Counted from the first letter of the stretch, positions 38,498-48,254 are shown. The stretch is DNA of 64,000 bases from Bacteroides sp. (GCA_021201335.1 JAJQFD010000042.1:434001-498000), one strand, 5' to 3'. Notes: generated by a model not told the origin, from the letters alone. Made by a program: numbers and translations.

Positions 38498-39070
38498 TTA
38501 TTTTAAGAGGTAAACCAGTGAAATACTTGCCTTCGTAGGGCCGAAATAGTTTTTACTGCTTTGTTTAATGACAGTTCCACAGGCCGTACACGGATACTTA
38601 TCGTAGTCGATGCGTGCGTAACCCACTCCGAGAGAGGCTTCGAGGCTCCAGCGTTTCTTCAGAATCCACGCGTGTCCGATGGAGATTCCCGCGCCGTACA
38701 AGTGTCCCTGATACCGGTTCTCCTGCATATTCTTACTGATGAACGACCAATCGGGCAGACCTCCCACATTGAAGTCGGCATAATGTCCGTGCAATCCGAT
38801 GAAGGTGCGGCGGAAGTTTTCGCAGAACCAGTAACGTACTTCCGGCTGTACACCCCAATGCCGCAGACGGGTGCCATCGTTGAACTTCCACGGATTGAAG
38901 TTGACAGGTACGTCGAGTGTCCATTTGCGTGCCAAAGCGAACTCCATGCCGAGGTTCAGGGTCGTGGTGGCATCGTAGAGCAGATTGCTTTTCAGGGCAA
39001 CCTTCTGCGCCTGCACCTCCGAGAGGACGAATCCGAGCATGAACAGTGTAAGTAGGGTTATCTTCTTCAT
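38498..39070 (-). CDS. DUF3575 outer membrane protein
   Basis: A 190-residue outer-membrane beta-barrel protein with a signal peptide (ends about residue 21, SEVQAQ). VALKSNLLYDATTTLNLG near residue 24, WTLDVPVNFNPWKFNDG and a row of alternating strands (FIGLHGHYADFNVGG) fit the DUF3575 family. In this family the gene is usually paired with DUF3868, as here, and the pair accompanies Mfa/Fim-type operons. It may provide the outer-membrane base of the fimbria, but this is inferred from the context. Confidence 0.85.
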   Translation of the reverse strand: MKKITLLTLFMLGFVLSEVQAQKVALKSNLLYDATTTLNLGMEFALARKWTLDVPVNFNPWKFNDGTRLRHWGVQPEVRYWFCENFRRTFIGLHGHYADFNVGGLPDWSFISKNMQENRYQGHLYGAGISIGHAWILKKRWSLEASLGVGYARIDYDKYPCTACGTVIKQSSKNYFGPTKASISLVYLLK

Positions 39071-39092
39071 TTATTTGTTTGTTTTACTTTTT

Positions 39093-40922
39093 TTAGTTCT
39101 GCGATGACTGACGGGCCACCTGGTTAATATGGAGCTTAATCCGTTTTATCTCCCCCTGCTGGTTACTGTCGGACGGATTGGCAATGGTTGTCAGATAGAC
39201 AATTCCGTCCCTTCCCGTGGCAGGTGTCGTATTCGGGTTCGCCAATACATCGATTCGGATGATTCCGTCGTCTACGAGGATATTATCTGTATCCTCCCGG
39301 TCAGCACCCGATGATGGGCGAAGTTTGATCCACTCTTTCCCTTCTTCCACATAGCCGGAAAGGACGTAATATTTGAAATCTCTTTTCGTTCCCCCGTCGG
39401 TCACTGTCGGCTGAAAATAAAAAGACGTACTATCTGCCGGCACGGCATCTCGCTGTCTGATCTGCACTTTCTTCTCCAGGTTTCCGAGCTTCAGTGTGAT
39501 GTAGGTATTCTCCCGGAGTTGACCGGTTGATGGATTAGTAACGTTATCTTCATACCACTTCAAGTAATTGGTTGCCCGAACCGTTACGGGAGTTGTAACC
39601 AGCGTGGCAGGATTTCCAACCACAACGGGAATACGTAAGGGAGATAGGATGTTAAAAGCATTATCCAATACACTTCTGTTGGTTGTAATACTATTGGAAT
39701 TGGGGAAGCCTCTTCCACAGTTTGTTAGCAGATGGAAACCTTCGTAGTCTCTCGAGATATTTGTATAAGCGATAAACACGGAGTTACTGACCCCCAGGTA
39801 ATAATCGTTGTTGGCAATAACCTCGTAGATAGAAGCATCTTCTACTTTGATCTCAAAATCAAGATCAATATTGGATGGCTTCGAAACCTTCGCATCCTGC
39901 ACTGTATCGTAACCAGGTCCACGGGCATTGATGATTCTAAAGGTGTATTGAAAATTACACCGTATATTTAATACTGAAGAGGTTGACTGATATCCATCCA
40001 CCAGTGCCATCTTATAATAATAGTCCACACCTTCGTACTCTCCCTGTATAATAAGGTAAGTATCATTACCTTCTGTAGCAGACTCATACAGGTATATCGG
40101 ATTATCCGAGGTACTCTCTCCTACTGCCTCCACCAGATTACCTGCGTATCCGGAAGCAGATTGATATTCTGTCAGGCGGTTGGTACTGTAGATGCTACCA
40201 TCCAAATTATGAAGCTGGCCTTGATAGGGAGCATTTGCTACCAATGTAATTCCTTTAAAAGTAAAGTTAGCGGCTTCGTTAACTACTACCATTTTGGCAA
40301 CCACGCGAATGAGTTCTAAAGAGGTGCTACCTGAGCCCTCTATCCGGGTGGTTTCATCAATCTTATCCACTTGCAGCACATAGCTCATCGGTATCGTATC
40401 GTCTGCACCGCTATACGGGAGGGTCGTTTCCGGATGGCTCAGCGGTTCGGTAAGTAAGTCGGAGCATACTTCCGACAAGGTAGTTACTCCTTCCGTCAGT
40501 TTGGCCGAGAAGTTATCTGCGTTGAAAAGAGATCCCTCCGTATCGCCTGTTCCATAATAAAACCTCTCATGCGGATTGGCCAGTATTAACAGTTGATACT
40601 TACTGGAGGGATCATCTGATCTGGTTAGGACAACATATCTTTTTCCTACAAGCTCGAAGGCTTGTACGGCTTCTACAAAGGTTGCGCTTCCGCCATTGCC
40701 TTTAAACACCAGCACCCAGGGAGTCATACTGATTTTGTTTTCATCAAGGGCTCTTGTAGCAGGTGTATGATAGGAATTGGCACGTGTAAAGATTTCAAGC
40801 TGAACCTTCTCGCCCGACACACCATTGCCACCACCGGATACATAATCATCCGGTTGACAAGCTGATAGTATCAACGGTAGCATCAATAGCCATTGATTCA
40901 TATGTCGGAATAAATACTTCAT
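39093..40922 (-). CDS. Minor fimbrial subunit lipoprotein
   Basis: A 609-residue lipoprotein (lipobox LILSAC, cysteine near residue 22). The N-terminal half has VQLEIFTRANSYHTPATRAL and SKYQLLILANPHERFYYG, which look like a Mfa-like fimbrial domain with the FVFLAN-type strand. The C-terminal part from about 400 has two BACON-like or Ig-like segments ending INQVARQSSQN. I cannot name the family precisely. The start codon overlaps the stop of the tip gene upstream by four bases (ATGA), so the two are translationally coupled. Confidence 0.65.
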   Translation of the reverse strand: MKYLFRHMNQWLLMLPLILSACQPDDYVSGGGNGVSGEKVQLEIFTRANSYHTPATRALDENKISMTPWVLVFKGNGGSATFVEAVQAFELVGKRYVVLTRSDDPSSKYQLLILANPHERFYYGTGDTEGSLFNADNFSAKLTEGVTTLSEVCSDLLTEPLSHPETTLPYSGADDTIPMSYVLQVDKIDETTRIEGSGSTSLELIRVVAKMVVVNEAANFTFKGITLVANAPYQGQLHNLDGSIYSTNRLTEYQSASGYAGNLVEAVGESTSDNPIYLYESATEGNDTYLIIQGEYEGVDYYYKMALVDGYQSTSSVLNIRCNFQYTFRIINARGPGYDTVQDAKVSKPSNIDLDFEIKVEDASIYEVIANNDYYLGVSNSVFIAYTNISRDYEGFHLLTNCGRGFPNSNSITTNRSVLDNAFNILSPLRIPVVVGNPATLVTTPVTVRATNYLKWYEDNVTNPSTGQLRENTYITLKLGNLEKKVQIRQRDAVPADSTSFYFQPTVTDGGTKRDFKYYVLSGYVEEGKEWIKLRPSSGADREDTDNILVDDGIIRIDVLANPNTTPATGRDGIVYLTTIANPSDSNQQGEIKRIKLHINQVARQSSQN

Positions 40923-41824
40923 CGTACCGAAGTTGGAGTTTCAGGATAAGGATCATTCTTTACACAACGGATGGTGTTGGCAAAATCCGTATAATTCAAT
41001 TTGGGCATCATCCAGTAATACCCTATTTCGTAATTCCAGGCACCGTGTCCGATTCGCCTGCTTCCATACTTTTCATCCGAATAAGGAGGGCCAGCGGAAG
41101 CAGACCAATAATATCCGGTGCTTCCCATCGACTCTCTCGTTGCACGGGTGTTTACGATACGTCCGGCGCCCGGAAAAAACAACGAGGCATGGTTATACTG
41201 GTTGTAGAACAACACACCCGGAAAAGCAACATAGGAAGTATAGGGAGCTACACAATATTTTTTCGAGGTTGAAGTACTGCTTTCTGATTCAACGATAGGT
41301 CTTCTATCGAAAAATCCATCCGCATAAAAGGCCTGAATTGTTCCCGGTAATTGCGATCTTACCTTTTCCGGAAATGTTCCCGGCCCGGGATCATCGGAGC
41401 TATCCAGATTCATGCTATTATAATCGGCCACCGAATTCGCATTCCCCGCGTAAGGAGTTTCAAACAGGGAAACACGTATTTCCGAGTAAGCGATCTGCGA
41501 ACCATAGTTGGTTACGTTATCACTGGCATCTACCGGTATATGGTCATAATAACCATTGTATGAAATCTGACCTACATACCCATCCGTGGGACGACGATAT
41601 CCGGGAGGACAGGTTTCAAACTCCTGGCTAAAGTTGGTGCCAGAGGAAGGGTTCCACATCATCGGAAAATCTCCGGTAATCCAGGAGGTAGCCAAATTAT
41701 CAGCCGGGTTCCTTGCCGGATTGTATGCTGCACGGCGTAAGGGATTGGCAGCGGCATTGTTTGGATTAACTGCCCATTGGAAATAGGCTCCCCCCCTGCG
41801 AAGGATATTCCACGAATTCACCAC
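40919..41824 (-). CDS. C-terminal part of a frameshifted fimbrial tip protein
   Basis: This frame of about 300 codons has no signal peptide and no likely start of its own. Its sequence (ETCPPGYRRPTDGYVG, GYYWSASAGPP, NTIRCVKNDPYP) resembles the C-terminal lectin-like domain (FISUMP type) found at the end of tip adhesins. Removing one base from the seven-C run at 41790-41796 joins it in frame to the gene upstream, giving EYPSQGGAYFQWAVNPNN. It is therefore the second half of that gene. The true product would have about 990 residues. Confidence 0.75.
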   Translation of the reverse strand: MVNSWNILRRGGAYFQWAVNPNNAAANPLRRAAYNPARNPADNLATSWITGDFPMMWNPSSGTNFSQEFETCPPGYRRPTDGYVGQISYNGYYDHIPVDASDNVTNYGSQIAYSEIRVSLFETPYAGNANSVADYNSMNLDSSDDPGPGTFPEKVRSQLPGTIQAFYADGFFDRRPIVESESSTSTSKKYCVAPYTSYVAFPGVLFYNQYNHASLFFPGAGRIVNTRATRESMGSTGYYWSASAGPPYSDEKYGSRRIGHGAWNYEIGYYWMMPKLNYTDFANTIRCVKNDPYPETPTSVR

Positions 41825-43898
41825 CGTTCACGGTTAGCTGTTCAAAGTAGGCGGAACTTCCTCCTTTACTTTTAAAGGAAGGAGCCGTCAGGTTGAAAGG
41901 AGAAAACCGGGCAACTGCCTGACGGGTTTCACCCTTCAGAGGTTGAAAAGCAGGTGCGGCCAATGTGTCATGTGCAGCCACGATCGGGTCTTGTGTACGA
42001 TATAGATAATCGGCTGCTTCACCTTGACGAACATAAATATTCTTATTAACATACCAGGTAGGACTGGCAGCAGGCGACGGCCGATACCTGAGAACGACAT
42101 ACCCGTATTTCGGATCAGCATCCTTACTCGCAACAAGGCTCTTTTTCAAACCAATGCGGAAATACACCCGGCCTTTACCGGTAATAGAATATCCATTCTT
42201 TTCCGCCTCTTTATATTGATTGGGGGTAACAAGATAATTTTCAGGATTACCAGGATCATCTGTTCCTACTCCCGGATCGAAACTGGGGGTTGAGCTTATC
42301 ACAATCCAATTTCTATAGGTATTCGGAACCGTTACGGTCCACTCTTCCCCCATATCAAGCTGAGCGGTTATGATACGTTCACCTTTCTGATTATGTCTGA
42401 AGAAGACACCCGAATAAGTCACTACCCAAGGGGTTATTCTGAACCGATAGCCTAGCTGAGACACCGTAATCTCAATCTCCCTTTGCAACGGATTGCTACC
42501 ATCTTCATTTTCGGCAGATAGAGTCAGTTTATAGGTACCACCGGTATCACTATTCACTGAGGTAGCATTGCCACCGTCAACGATTACATCCATATAGCCA
42601 GTTCCTGTAGTCGGATTATAGGCAAACCGGGTGGTAGAATTGTCCGTGCTTCCTTCCGCCAAAGCTAAATCGTTGAAAGCGAGATTAGTATTCATCTCTA
42701 CCCCATCTTTGGTGACTGTAGGCAATACTCTTACCCTCGGCATATTGGAGGAGAAGGAGATACGTACTCCATTCAAATCGGTAATGCTGGCTTTGGTATG
42801 AGATATGTTTAGCTTCCGAAGGCCTGCTATCTCCCAATCGCCACCGGCATTGTCCCAGGGTTTGTAGGTGATATTCATATCCAAGGCCTGGTCGATGAGG
42901 CCCACCAATTCCAGCCGGGCATTGGCAGGTAAGGTATAGTTATCTGCTTTAATCTTTAACTCACAGGAAGGGCTATATTTCTCCAGTACGTTCACCGTAA
43001 AGACAATAGCGTTCTCTTTATTGCTTTGGGAAGAGAAATAGTTGGAAGGGAGAATGATCCGCTTGATCTTCATGGCCCATATCATACCCGCTGCCCTGTC
43101 ATCGGCAGACAAGGAAGAAGTTGCTTCTTCAAAATAATCGACATGATCTGCCAGGGTAAAGTCACGGATAATCCGGTCCGTCAGAGGGATAGCCCCTGTA
43201 TAGGTAGGTGTGTCATACTCTCCGCTTAACAGACGATCGCTGGGTATGCCCCAGGTAAGAGGTACAACGTTGGGTATTTTGGAAAGGGTAATGCCTGAAA
43301 AGTCGGCGCTAAGATCCATCTTTGCTTTCAGAACAATGTCCAACCAGGCGGCAAGCCTTCTGAGGTTAAGTTCGAGAGGAGTAATCTGGGTGTTCTGCTC
43401 CGGTCCGTCGTTCACTTTTATCTTCCCATTACTAAGAACCTGAATTTTCTCTATTTCTTGTATCATGGGGATGATTGTTTCGGAGGTAAAAGCTTCTTCC
43501 GGGTAGTTAATATTTTGAAGATCAGTGTAAACGGTTATGTTATCCAGGGCATTTTTAATGTTGACGTAAGAAGGTTCATTGGCCAGAAATACGAATTTAT
43601 AAGTGCCACCACTCTGCAACTCATGTTTAAGCACAGTGCCCAGTGTAGCATTGTAATATACGTTACTCACGCGATTACCTGCCTGGTCAAAAGCCAATAT
43701 GCGTAAGGTACGCACCACATAATCAGTAGCATCTCCGTCGTATTCTTCCGGGATATTTAAATCTTGGGTGATAATTCCTCCGAACGTGACGAATGTTCCC
43801 TCCTGCTGTATAAACGCAGAGGTATCATCCATGCAAGAAGAGAGTGCAATAATAGAATAGGTATAGAAAATGAATCGGGTCAGGTTATTTTTCACCAT
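41766..43898 (-). CDS. N-terminal part of a frameshifted fimbrial tip protein
   Basis: A lipoprotein (lipobox LSSC near residue 19) of about 710 residues as given. It has VTFGGIITQDLNIPEEYDG and TYKFVFLANEPSYVNIKNAL near residue 110, resembling DUF4906-type and Mfa-like fimbrial proteins, and then several Ig-like or BACON-like strands (VSQLGYRFRITPW, YVRQGEAADYLYRT). After EYPSQGG the frame breaks at the seven-C run 41790-41796 and ends in LFPMGS. The next frame continues with the adhesin-like domain. As the first gene of the operon it is most likely the tip adhesin. The start at 43898 is the last of three closely spaced ATGs. Confidence 0.7.
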   Translation of the reverse strand: MVKNNLTRFIFYTYSIIALSSCMDDTSAFIQQEGTFVTFGGIITQDLNIPEEYDGDATDYVVRTLRILAFDQAGNRVSNVYYNATLGTVLKHELQSGGTYKFVFLANEPSYVNIKNALDNITVYTDLQNINYPEEAFTSETIIPMIQEIEKIQVLSNGKIKVNDGPEQNTQITPLELNLRRLAAWLDIVLKAKMDLSADFSGITLSKIPNVVPLTWGIPSDRLLSGEYDTPTYTGAIPLTDRIIRDFTLADHVDYFEEATSSLSADDRAAGMIWAMKIKRIILPSNYFSSQSNKENAIVFTVNVLEKYSPSCELKIKADNYTLPANARLELVGLIDQALDMNITYKPWDNAGGDWEIAGLRKLNISHTKASITDLNGVRISFSSNMPRVRVLPTVTKDGVEMNTNLAFNDLALAEGSTDNSTTRFAYNPTTGTGYMDVIVDGGNATSVNSDTGGTYKLTLSAENEDGSNPLQREIEITVSQLGYRFRITPWVVTYSGVFFRHNQKGERIITAQLDMGEEWTVTVPNTYRNWIVISSTPSFDPGVGTDDPGNPENYLVTPNQYKEAEKNGYSITGKGRVYFRIGLKKSLVASKDADPKYGYVVLRYRPSPAASPTWYVNKNIYVRQGEAADYLYRTQDPIVAAHDTLAAPAFQPLKGETRQAVARFSPFNLTAPSFKSKGGSSAYFEQLTVNGGEFVEYPSQGGSLFPMGS
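41790..41796 (-). repeat. Seven-C tract breaking the fimbrial tip gene
   Basis: Seven C residues on + (G on the coding strand). Six would keep the frame open from the lipoprotein signal to the C-terminal adhesin domain. Both reading frames overlap here for 59 bases. The tract could be a phase-variation switch or an indel error. Confidence 0.8.
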
Positions 43899-43927
43899 AC
43901 ACATACACACGTTCCAAATAAACGACT

Positions 43928-43951
43928 TGTAACATTCTACAGAACATTACA
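43928..43951 (-). promoter_or_regulatory. Leader RNA hairpin before the fimbrial tip gene
   Basis: On the minus strand TGTAATGTTC pairs with GAATGTTACA around a TGTA loop. Two positions that are mismatches in DNA become G-U pairs only in the sense RNA, giving an uninterrupted 10-bp stem. It ends 30 bases before the start codon at 43898. A regulatory role is inferred. Confidence 0.45.
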
Positions 43952-44205
43952 GGACTTTAGGTTTTTTACTGCTAGACTCTTAATCGAGTTCAGGTTTATA
44001 CTACACAACCATCCTTCCGGGTCAATCCGGTAAGGAGACACATCAGAAAATTAAGATTCCAATTGATTTCTTTTATGAAAGCCAGATGCTGGAATTGGAC
44101 TTGGTGTTGTAATCAAATCCAATATAACTTTTATCTTGAAAAGTAACATAGGCATTTGTTTGATATCAGTTGGTTTTTGCTTATCGTATCAATTACTTCC
44201 GGTTG

Positions 44206-44237
44206 CAAATATAAAAATAAAAGCAAATAATTGCCAA
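44206..44237 (-). promoter_or_regulatory. Promoter of the fimbrial operon
   Basis: Minus-strand TTG (44235-44237) and -7 TATATTTG (44206-44213) separated by 21 bases. Transcription would start near 44200, about 300 bases before the tip gene. The -33 part is only a three-base match. Confidence 0.5.
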
Positions 44238-44352
44238 CTTTCAGAACATTTATTGGTTCTTTTTTTTAGAATCAGCATACATTTATATCGGAATTTGATG
44301 ATATCGGCGGTTTTTTTTGCTTTTTTTGGAACTTATTGTCACCTTACCCTAC

Positions 44353-44379
44353 AAAAAAAGCTACTTATATCAAGTAGCT
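44353..44379 (-). terminator. Rho-independent terminator after the GH3 gene
   Basis: AGCTACTT (44359-44366) and AAGTAGCT (44372-44379) form a perfect 8-bp stem. Seven A residues on + give a U-tract on the minus-strand RNA. It lies 25 bases after the stop codon. Confidence 0.85.
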
Positions 44380-44404
44380 TATTTATTGATTATAGTTAAA
44401 AAGT

Positions 44405-46744
44405 CTATTTGTTTGGTGTATTCCACTTGTAAGATTCCGTGCAGGTTAGCTGGAGGGTTTGGTTACCTACCTGGATTCTGAAATCACCGGGTTCCAGTAT
44501 CCATTTGCCATCATAGCCAACGAAAGCGAGATCACTTCCTTTTACTTTCAGGGTGACTGTTTTGGTTTCACCGGGCTGAAGCTCGATCTTATCAAAAGCA
44601 CGCAAACGGCGCACGTCCGGTGTAAGTGAAGCGACCAGATCACTGCTAAAGAATAAAACACTCTCCTTGCCTGCTTTGTCTCCGGTATTCTTTACGTCGA
44701 CTGTGAATGTCAATTCATCAGGGGCGGTAAAGGAATTCTTATTTACTTTCAGGTTGGAATATTCAAAGGTAGTATAGCTTAAACCATATCCAAAGGCCCA
44801 TTGTACAGAAACAATTGCATCGTAATCGTAGGAGCCTTCCATCTTATCGAGGTTCTCACACGGTTTGTAGTCATACGTTATTAAGGAGTTTACATGACGG
44901 GGATAGGTAAAGGGTAGTTTCCCACTCGGATTGACATCACCGTATATAACGTTTGCCAAGGCATCACCTCCGTAATTACCCGGTAGATAGATGTGGACGA
45001 TAGCATTTGCTAAAGGTACAATCTCATCAATCACACGGGGGCGACCTTCGTTCAGTACCAGAACAAGGGGTTTGCCAGTCTCTGCCAATGCTTTTACCAA
45101 AGCAATTTGATTTTTAGAAAGGGTTAAGTCCGTCAGGTTGCCGGGTGTTTCGCAATAAGAGTTCTCGCCAATACAAGCTACAATTACATCTACCCTACGG
45201 GCAGCGGCCACTGCTTTGGCTATTTCGGGGGTATTTTCTTCCCAGTAAGCACCTGCTTCTTTGTATGTTACACCGGGTTCGTAGACGATATTTCCAGCTC
45301 CGGCTTTATTTACAAACGCTTCCAGAATGGTGTTATACTGTTCTGTGTATTGAGGGGCTTTCTCTCCTTGCCAGCTATATGACCATCCTCCATTGAGGGA
45401 ACGCATCGAGTTGGCATTCGGTCCGGTTACTAGGATTCTTTGGCCGGAAGCCAGAGGGAGTATGTTTTGGTTATTCTTTAATAAGGTAACAGATTCTTCT
45501 GCTGCTTGTAAGGCCGCTTTCGCATGTTTTTCGCTTCCGAAGTCAGGATAATCTTCTACTTGTGTATAAGGCTGATCGAACAAGCCTAGCCGGTATTTCA
45601 TCCGGATAACCCGCCGAACGGCGTCATCAATGCGACTCATAGAAACTTCTCCTTCTTCTACCAACTCTTTCAGTAAGACACAGAAGTCCCAGGAATAAGG
45701 GTCCATTGACATATCAATACCAGCGTTAATAGCCAACTTAATGGCTTCTTTCTTAGTTGCCGCAATATGATCACGGAAGCAAAGATTGTTGATATCCGCC
45801 CAATCGGTGACAATCACGCCATCCCAGTTGAGGTCTTCTTTGAGCCACTGGGTTAAATATTCATAGTTGGCATGAAACGGCATGCCGTTGTTCATACCAG
45901 AATTGGCCATTACCGACAACGCACCGCTCCGAATGGCTTCCAGAAATGGAGCGAAATGCTTTTCACGCATATCTTGTTCGGATATATAAGAAGGAGTACG
46001 GTCTTTACCAGAGAAGGGAGCACCATATCCCATGTAATGTTTCAGACAGGCAGCCACATGATTCTTATCAATTGATGTTCCATCACTGCCTTGGAATCCT
46101 TTTACCATTTCGCGTCCCATCTCAGTGGCCAGATAAGTGTCTTCGCCGAATGTTTCCCAAAGGCGGGGCCAACGGGCATCCCGACCGAGGTCTATCACGG
46201 GTGCAAACGTCCAGGGGATACTTCCAGCTTTGGTTTCGTACGCCGAAATGCGTCCGGTTTCGGCAGATAGAGCCCGGTTGAAGGTGGCTCCCAGGTTGAT
46301 GTTTTGCGGGAAGAAGGTGGCTCCTACCGTATAGGAAGCTCCGTGTATTTGGTCTACACCATAGATAAGGGGTATGCCGGTATCTGCCATAGCGGCTTCT
46401 TGCAATTCTTTGATGATTCGATGCCATTCTGCGGGTGTTTGCGGGGTGGCACCGGGCACATTTAAGATGGAACCGACTTTATACTTACGGATCACAGAAT
46501 CTAATTGAGCAGGATCGGCACTGTAAGGAATCAGTGTATGGTACACATTATCTCCCTTTCCAATAACGTCAATGGTTAATTGGGTCATTTGTCCGATTTT
46601 CTCGTCAATAGTGAGTTTGTCAATCCATTTTTCAACGTTGGCTTCTATGTCTGTGTTTTGGGGTATGGCCGGATTACCGGACTCTTTCTTTGAACAAGCT
46701 GTTAATACCAGCCCTGTTGCTGCTAATAAGATGTACTTTCTCAT
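44405..46744 (-). CDS. Glycoside hydrolase family 3 beta-glucosidase
   Basis: A 779-residue lipoprotein (lipobox LTACSKK, cysteine near residue 17), so it is exported and membrane-anchored. It removes terminal beta-linked glucose or a similar sugar from oligosaccharides. The GH3 N-terminal domain has [20 protein letters not shown] and [15 protein letters not shown]. The nucleophile region is [14 protein letters not shown] near residue 308. The second domain has [11 protein letters not shown] and [17 protein letters not shown], and the end is a fibronectin-III-like domain ([15 protein letters not shown]). The whole resembles BglX. It stands alone with its own promoter and terminator. Confidence 0.94.
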   Translation of the reverse strand: MRKYILLAATGLVLTACSKKESGNPAIPQNTDIEANVEKWIDKLTIDEKIGQMTQLTIDVIGKGDNVYHTLIPYSADPAQLDSVIRKYKVGSILNVPGATPQTPAEWHRIIKELQEAAMADTGIPLIYGVDQIHGASYTVGATFFPQNINLGATFNRALSAETGRISAYETKAGSIPWTFAPVIDLGRDARWPRLWETFGEDTYLATEMGREMVKGFQGSDGTSIDKNHVAACLKHYMGYGAPFSGKDRTPSYISEQDMREKHFAPFLEAIRSGALSVMANSGMNNGMPFHANYEYLTQWLKEDLNWDGVIVTDWADINNLCFRDHIAATKKEAIKLAINAGIDMSMDPYSWDFCVLLKELVEEGEVSMSRIDDAVRRVIRMKYRLGLFDQPYTQVEDYPDFGSEKHAKAALQAAEESVTLLKNNQNILPLASGQRILVTGPNANSMRSLNGGWSYSWQGEKAPQYTEQYNTILEAFVNKAGAGNIVYEPGVTYKEAGAYWEENTPEIAKAVAAARRVDVIVACIGENSYCETPGNLTDLTLSKNQIALVKALAETGKPLVLVLNEGRPRVIDEIVPLANAIVHIYLPGNYGGDALANVIYGDVNPSGKLPFTYPRHVNSLITYDYKPCENLDKMEGSYDYDAIVSVQWAFGYGLSYTTFEYSNLKVNKNSFTAPDELTFTVDVKNTGDKAGKESVLFFSSDLVASLTPDVRRLRAFDKIELQPGETKTVTLKVKGSDLAFVGYDGKWILEPGDFRIQVGNQTLQLTCTESYKWNTPNK

Positions 46745-46774
46745 GGTTTACTTAATAATTAACGATCATGGATG

Positions 46775-46782
46775 CAAAAATA
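46775..46782 (-). promoter_or_regulatory. -7 promoter element for the GH3 gene
   Basis: TATTTTTG on the minus strand matches TAnnTTTG and lies 30 bases before the ATG at 46744. No -33 match was found. Confidence 0.45.
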
Positions 46783-46919
46783 GATAATCCCCGGAAATAG
46801 ATTGTTCCTTTATTGCACTTTGATTACTTCAATGTTACGTCAAAAGCTGTAAATAATACAATCCGTACTTTTTCCGAATATTATTCACTGTAAGTATTTA
46901 CTATCCAAAAGGATATTTG

Positions 46920-46927
46920 TATTTTTG
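46920..46927 (+). promoter_or_regulatory. -7 promoter element for ecotin
   Basis: TATTTTTG matches TAnnTTTG and ends 21 bases before the ATG at 46949. Its position rules out a start codon further upstream. No -33 match was found. Confidence 0.45.
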
Positions 46928-46948
46928 CCGGAAATTATTTTTAATTGT

Positions 46949-47443
46949 ATGAGAAAATATTCAAAATTACTGCTTTTAGTAGCATTCCTGATGTCCTTAA
47001 CTACAAGTGTAGCAACTGCACAAAGTATGAAATTGAATCAAGAACAACAAAAAATGCTGGAGCCATTTCCAAAAGCTCAGGCCGGAATGGTAAGACACGT
47101 TATCTTCGTGCCCAAGAAATCGGATGAAAACAATTTTAAAATTGAAATTATCCCGGGTAAGGTATTGAATGTGGACTGTAATCATCACACGCTGATGGGT
47201 AAGCTGGAAGAAAAAGATCTTCAGGGATGGGGATATAGTTATTTCGAGTTTACATCGAATGGCCAGACACGCTCTACAATGATGATGTGCAATAAGCCTA
47301 ACGAAGACCGTTTTATATCGGCAGTAACCAAGCTGGTAAGATATAACAGTAAGTTGCCTATCGTGATATATGCTCCAGAAGGTTATACCATAAAATATAA
47401 TACCTGGAAGGTGGCAAAAACAGAAACTGCCCCAACGTTATAG
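46949..47443 (+). CDS. eco: Ecotin, secreted serine protease inhibitor
   Basis: A 164-residue protein with a signal peptide (ends about residue 25, TSVATAQ). It inhibits trypsin-like serine proteases by a substrate-like loop. Key family blocks are all present: EPFPKAQAGMVRHVIFVP, KVLNVDCNHHTLMGKLEEK, GWGYSYFEFTS and STMMMCNK with the P1 methionine. The pair of cysteines that hold the loop and LVRYNSKLPIVIYAPEG near the end are also there. It would protect the cell surface or periplasm from host proteases. It is a single gene with its own promoter and terminator. Confidence 0.93.
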   Translation: MRKYSKLLLLVAFLMSLTTSVATAQSMKLNQEQQKMLEPFPKAQAGMVRHVIFVPKKSDENNFKIEIIPGKVLNVDCNHHTLMGKLEEKDLQGWGYSYFEFTSNGQTRSTMMMCNKPNEDRFISAVTKLVRYNSKLPIVIYAPEGYTIKYNTWKVAKTETAPTL

Positions 47444-47515
47444 AAAAAAAAGAGGAAACTCTAAGACCCCTGTTCTCAAATACCCGTTATCTACGGGATA
47501 TTATTAGTTTTAAGA

Positions 47516-47549
47516 AGAGGCAACCTGAATGGATTGTCTCTTTTTTTTT
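47516..47549 (+). terminator. Terminator after ecotin
   Basis: AGAGGCAACC (47516-47525) pairs with GGATTGTCTCT (47531-47541), with one G-U pair and a bulge, and is followed by nine T residues. Confidence 0.75.
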
Positions 47550-47828
47550 GCAACTATCTATATTACGAAAAAAGGCCACTCATCCCGAGCAGCCAATCTT
47601 TTGTTAACATTAAAATCTAATACTATGAAAAACACAGTGCAAATATAGAAGAGTATTTCAAACTACACAAATACTATAACGAAAATCTTGTTTTTATAAG
47701 AAGTGTTAACAATTTAACTGTTTTAAGTTAAATTATCCGGTTGATTTAAGATTTCATGCTTATGCTAGATCATCTGTAGAATGGGTGAAAAATTGTTTAT
47801 ATACACCGAAAGAAAAGTAGCAAATAAC

Positions 47829-47836
47829 TATCTTTG
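47829..47836 (+). promoter_or_regulatory. -7 promoter element for the 47859 gene
   Basis: TATCTTTG matches TAnnTTTG and ends 22 bases before the start codon at 47859. Confidence 0.45.
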
Positions 47837-47858
47837 TTCCAACAAATAAGATAGTTTT

Positions 47859-48254
47859 ATGACCCATCGTTTAAATACCAATAAGCAATTCATGGTTGGA
47901 AATGGAATTCTGGCCTTCGCCATTATCATCGTAGTAGCCATTTTCAGTTATATGGCCATGCGAGGTGCCTGGCAGAAACAAGCGGAAAAGAATTATCACG
48001 AAACCTATGAAATTACTCTTACCAAAGGTTTTATCGGAAGCTCCGTATCTATGTATGTAAACGACAGCCTGCTTTTAAATCAAACAATCACACAGGAACC
48101 TGTCTCTGTAGAAGTAGTACGATTTGCCGATTACAGTGCGGTAATGATTGTCGATAACGATACAGAGGTAATCTCTACATTCAACCTGAGTGAACAAGGC
48201 GGAAAATATGCGTTCGTAAAAGACGAAGATGGTATTAAGCAGTTGGGACAGTAA
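47859..48254 (+). CDS. Hypothetical membrane-anchored protein
   Basis: A 131-residue protein I do not recognise. It has a single hydrophobic segment (about 14-34) and then an exported soluble part of about 95 residues with alternating strand-like pattern (YEITLTKGFIGSSVSMYVND, SVEVVRFADYSAVMIVDND). The arrangement suggests a type II membrane anchor with a beta-rich domain facing the periplasm. It has its own promoter and lies between ecotin and a convergent metallopeptidase gene. No function is inferred. Confidence 0.7.
   Translation: MTHRLNTNKQFMVGNGILAFAIIIVVAIFSYMAMRGAWQKQAEKNYHETYEITLTKGFIGSSVSMYVNDSLLLNQTITQEPVSVEVVRFADYSAVMIVDNDTEVISTFNLSEQGGKYAFVKDEDGIKQLGQ

Larger units (their letters stand above)
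43899..44404. other. Leader and promoter region of the fimbrial operon
   Basis: Contains the fimbrial promoter (44206-44237), a leader of about 300 bases with a hairpin at 43928-43951, and the terminator of the GH3 gene (44353-44379). No protein gene was supported. The unusually long leader may carry regulation. Confidence 0.5.
47444..47858. other. Intergenic region after ecotin
   Basis: Holds the ecotin terminator (47516-47549), a smaller hairpin CCCGT/ACGGG at about 47483-47497, and the -7 element for the next gene (47829-47836). A start-like ATG near 47624 gives only seven codons. Nothing else is seen. Confidence 0.5.

Noticed and set aside
43899..44404. Invertible promoter for the fimbrial operon
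   Set aside because: No pair of inverted repeats flanks the promoter and no recombinase gene is close. The inverted repeat at 43928-43951 is a short hairpin on one side only.
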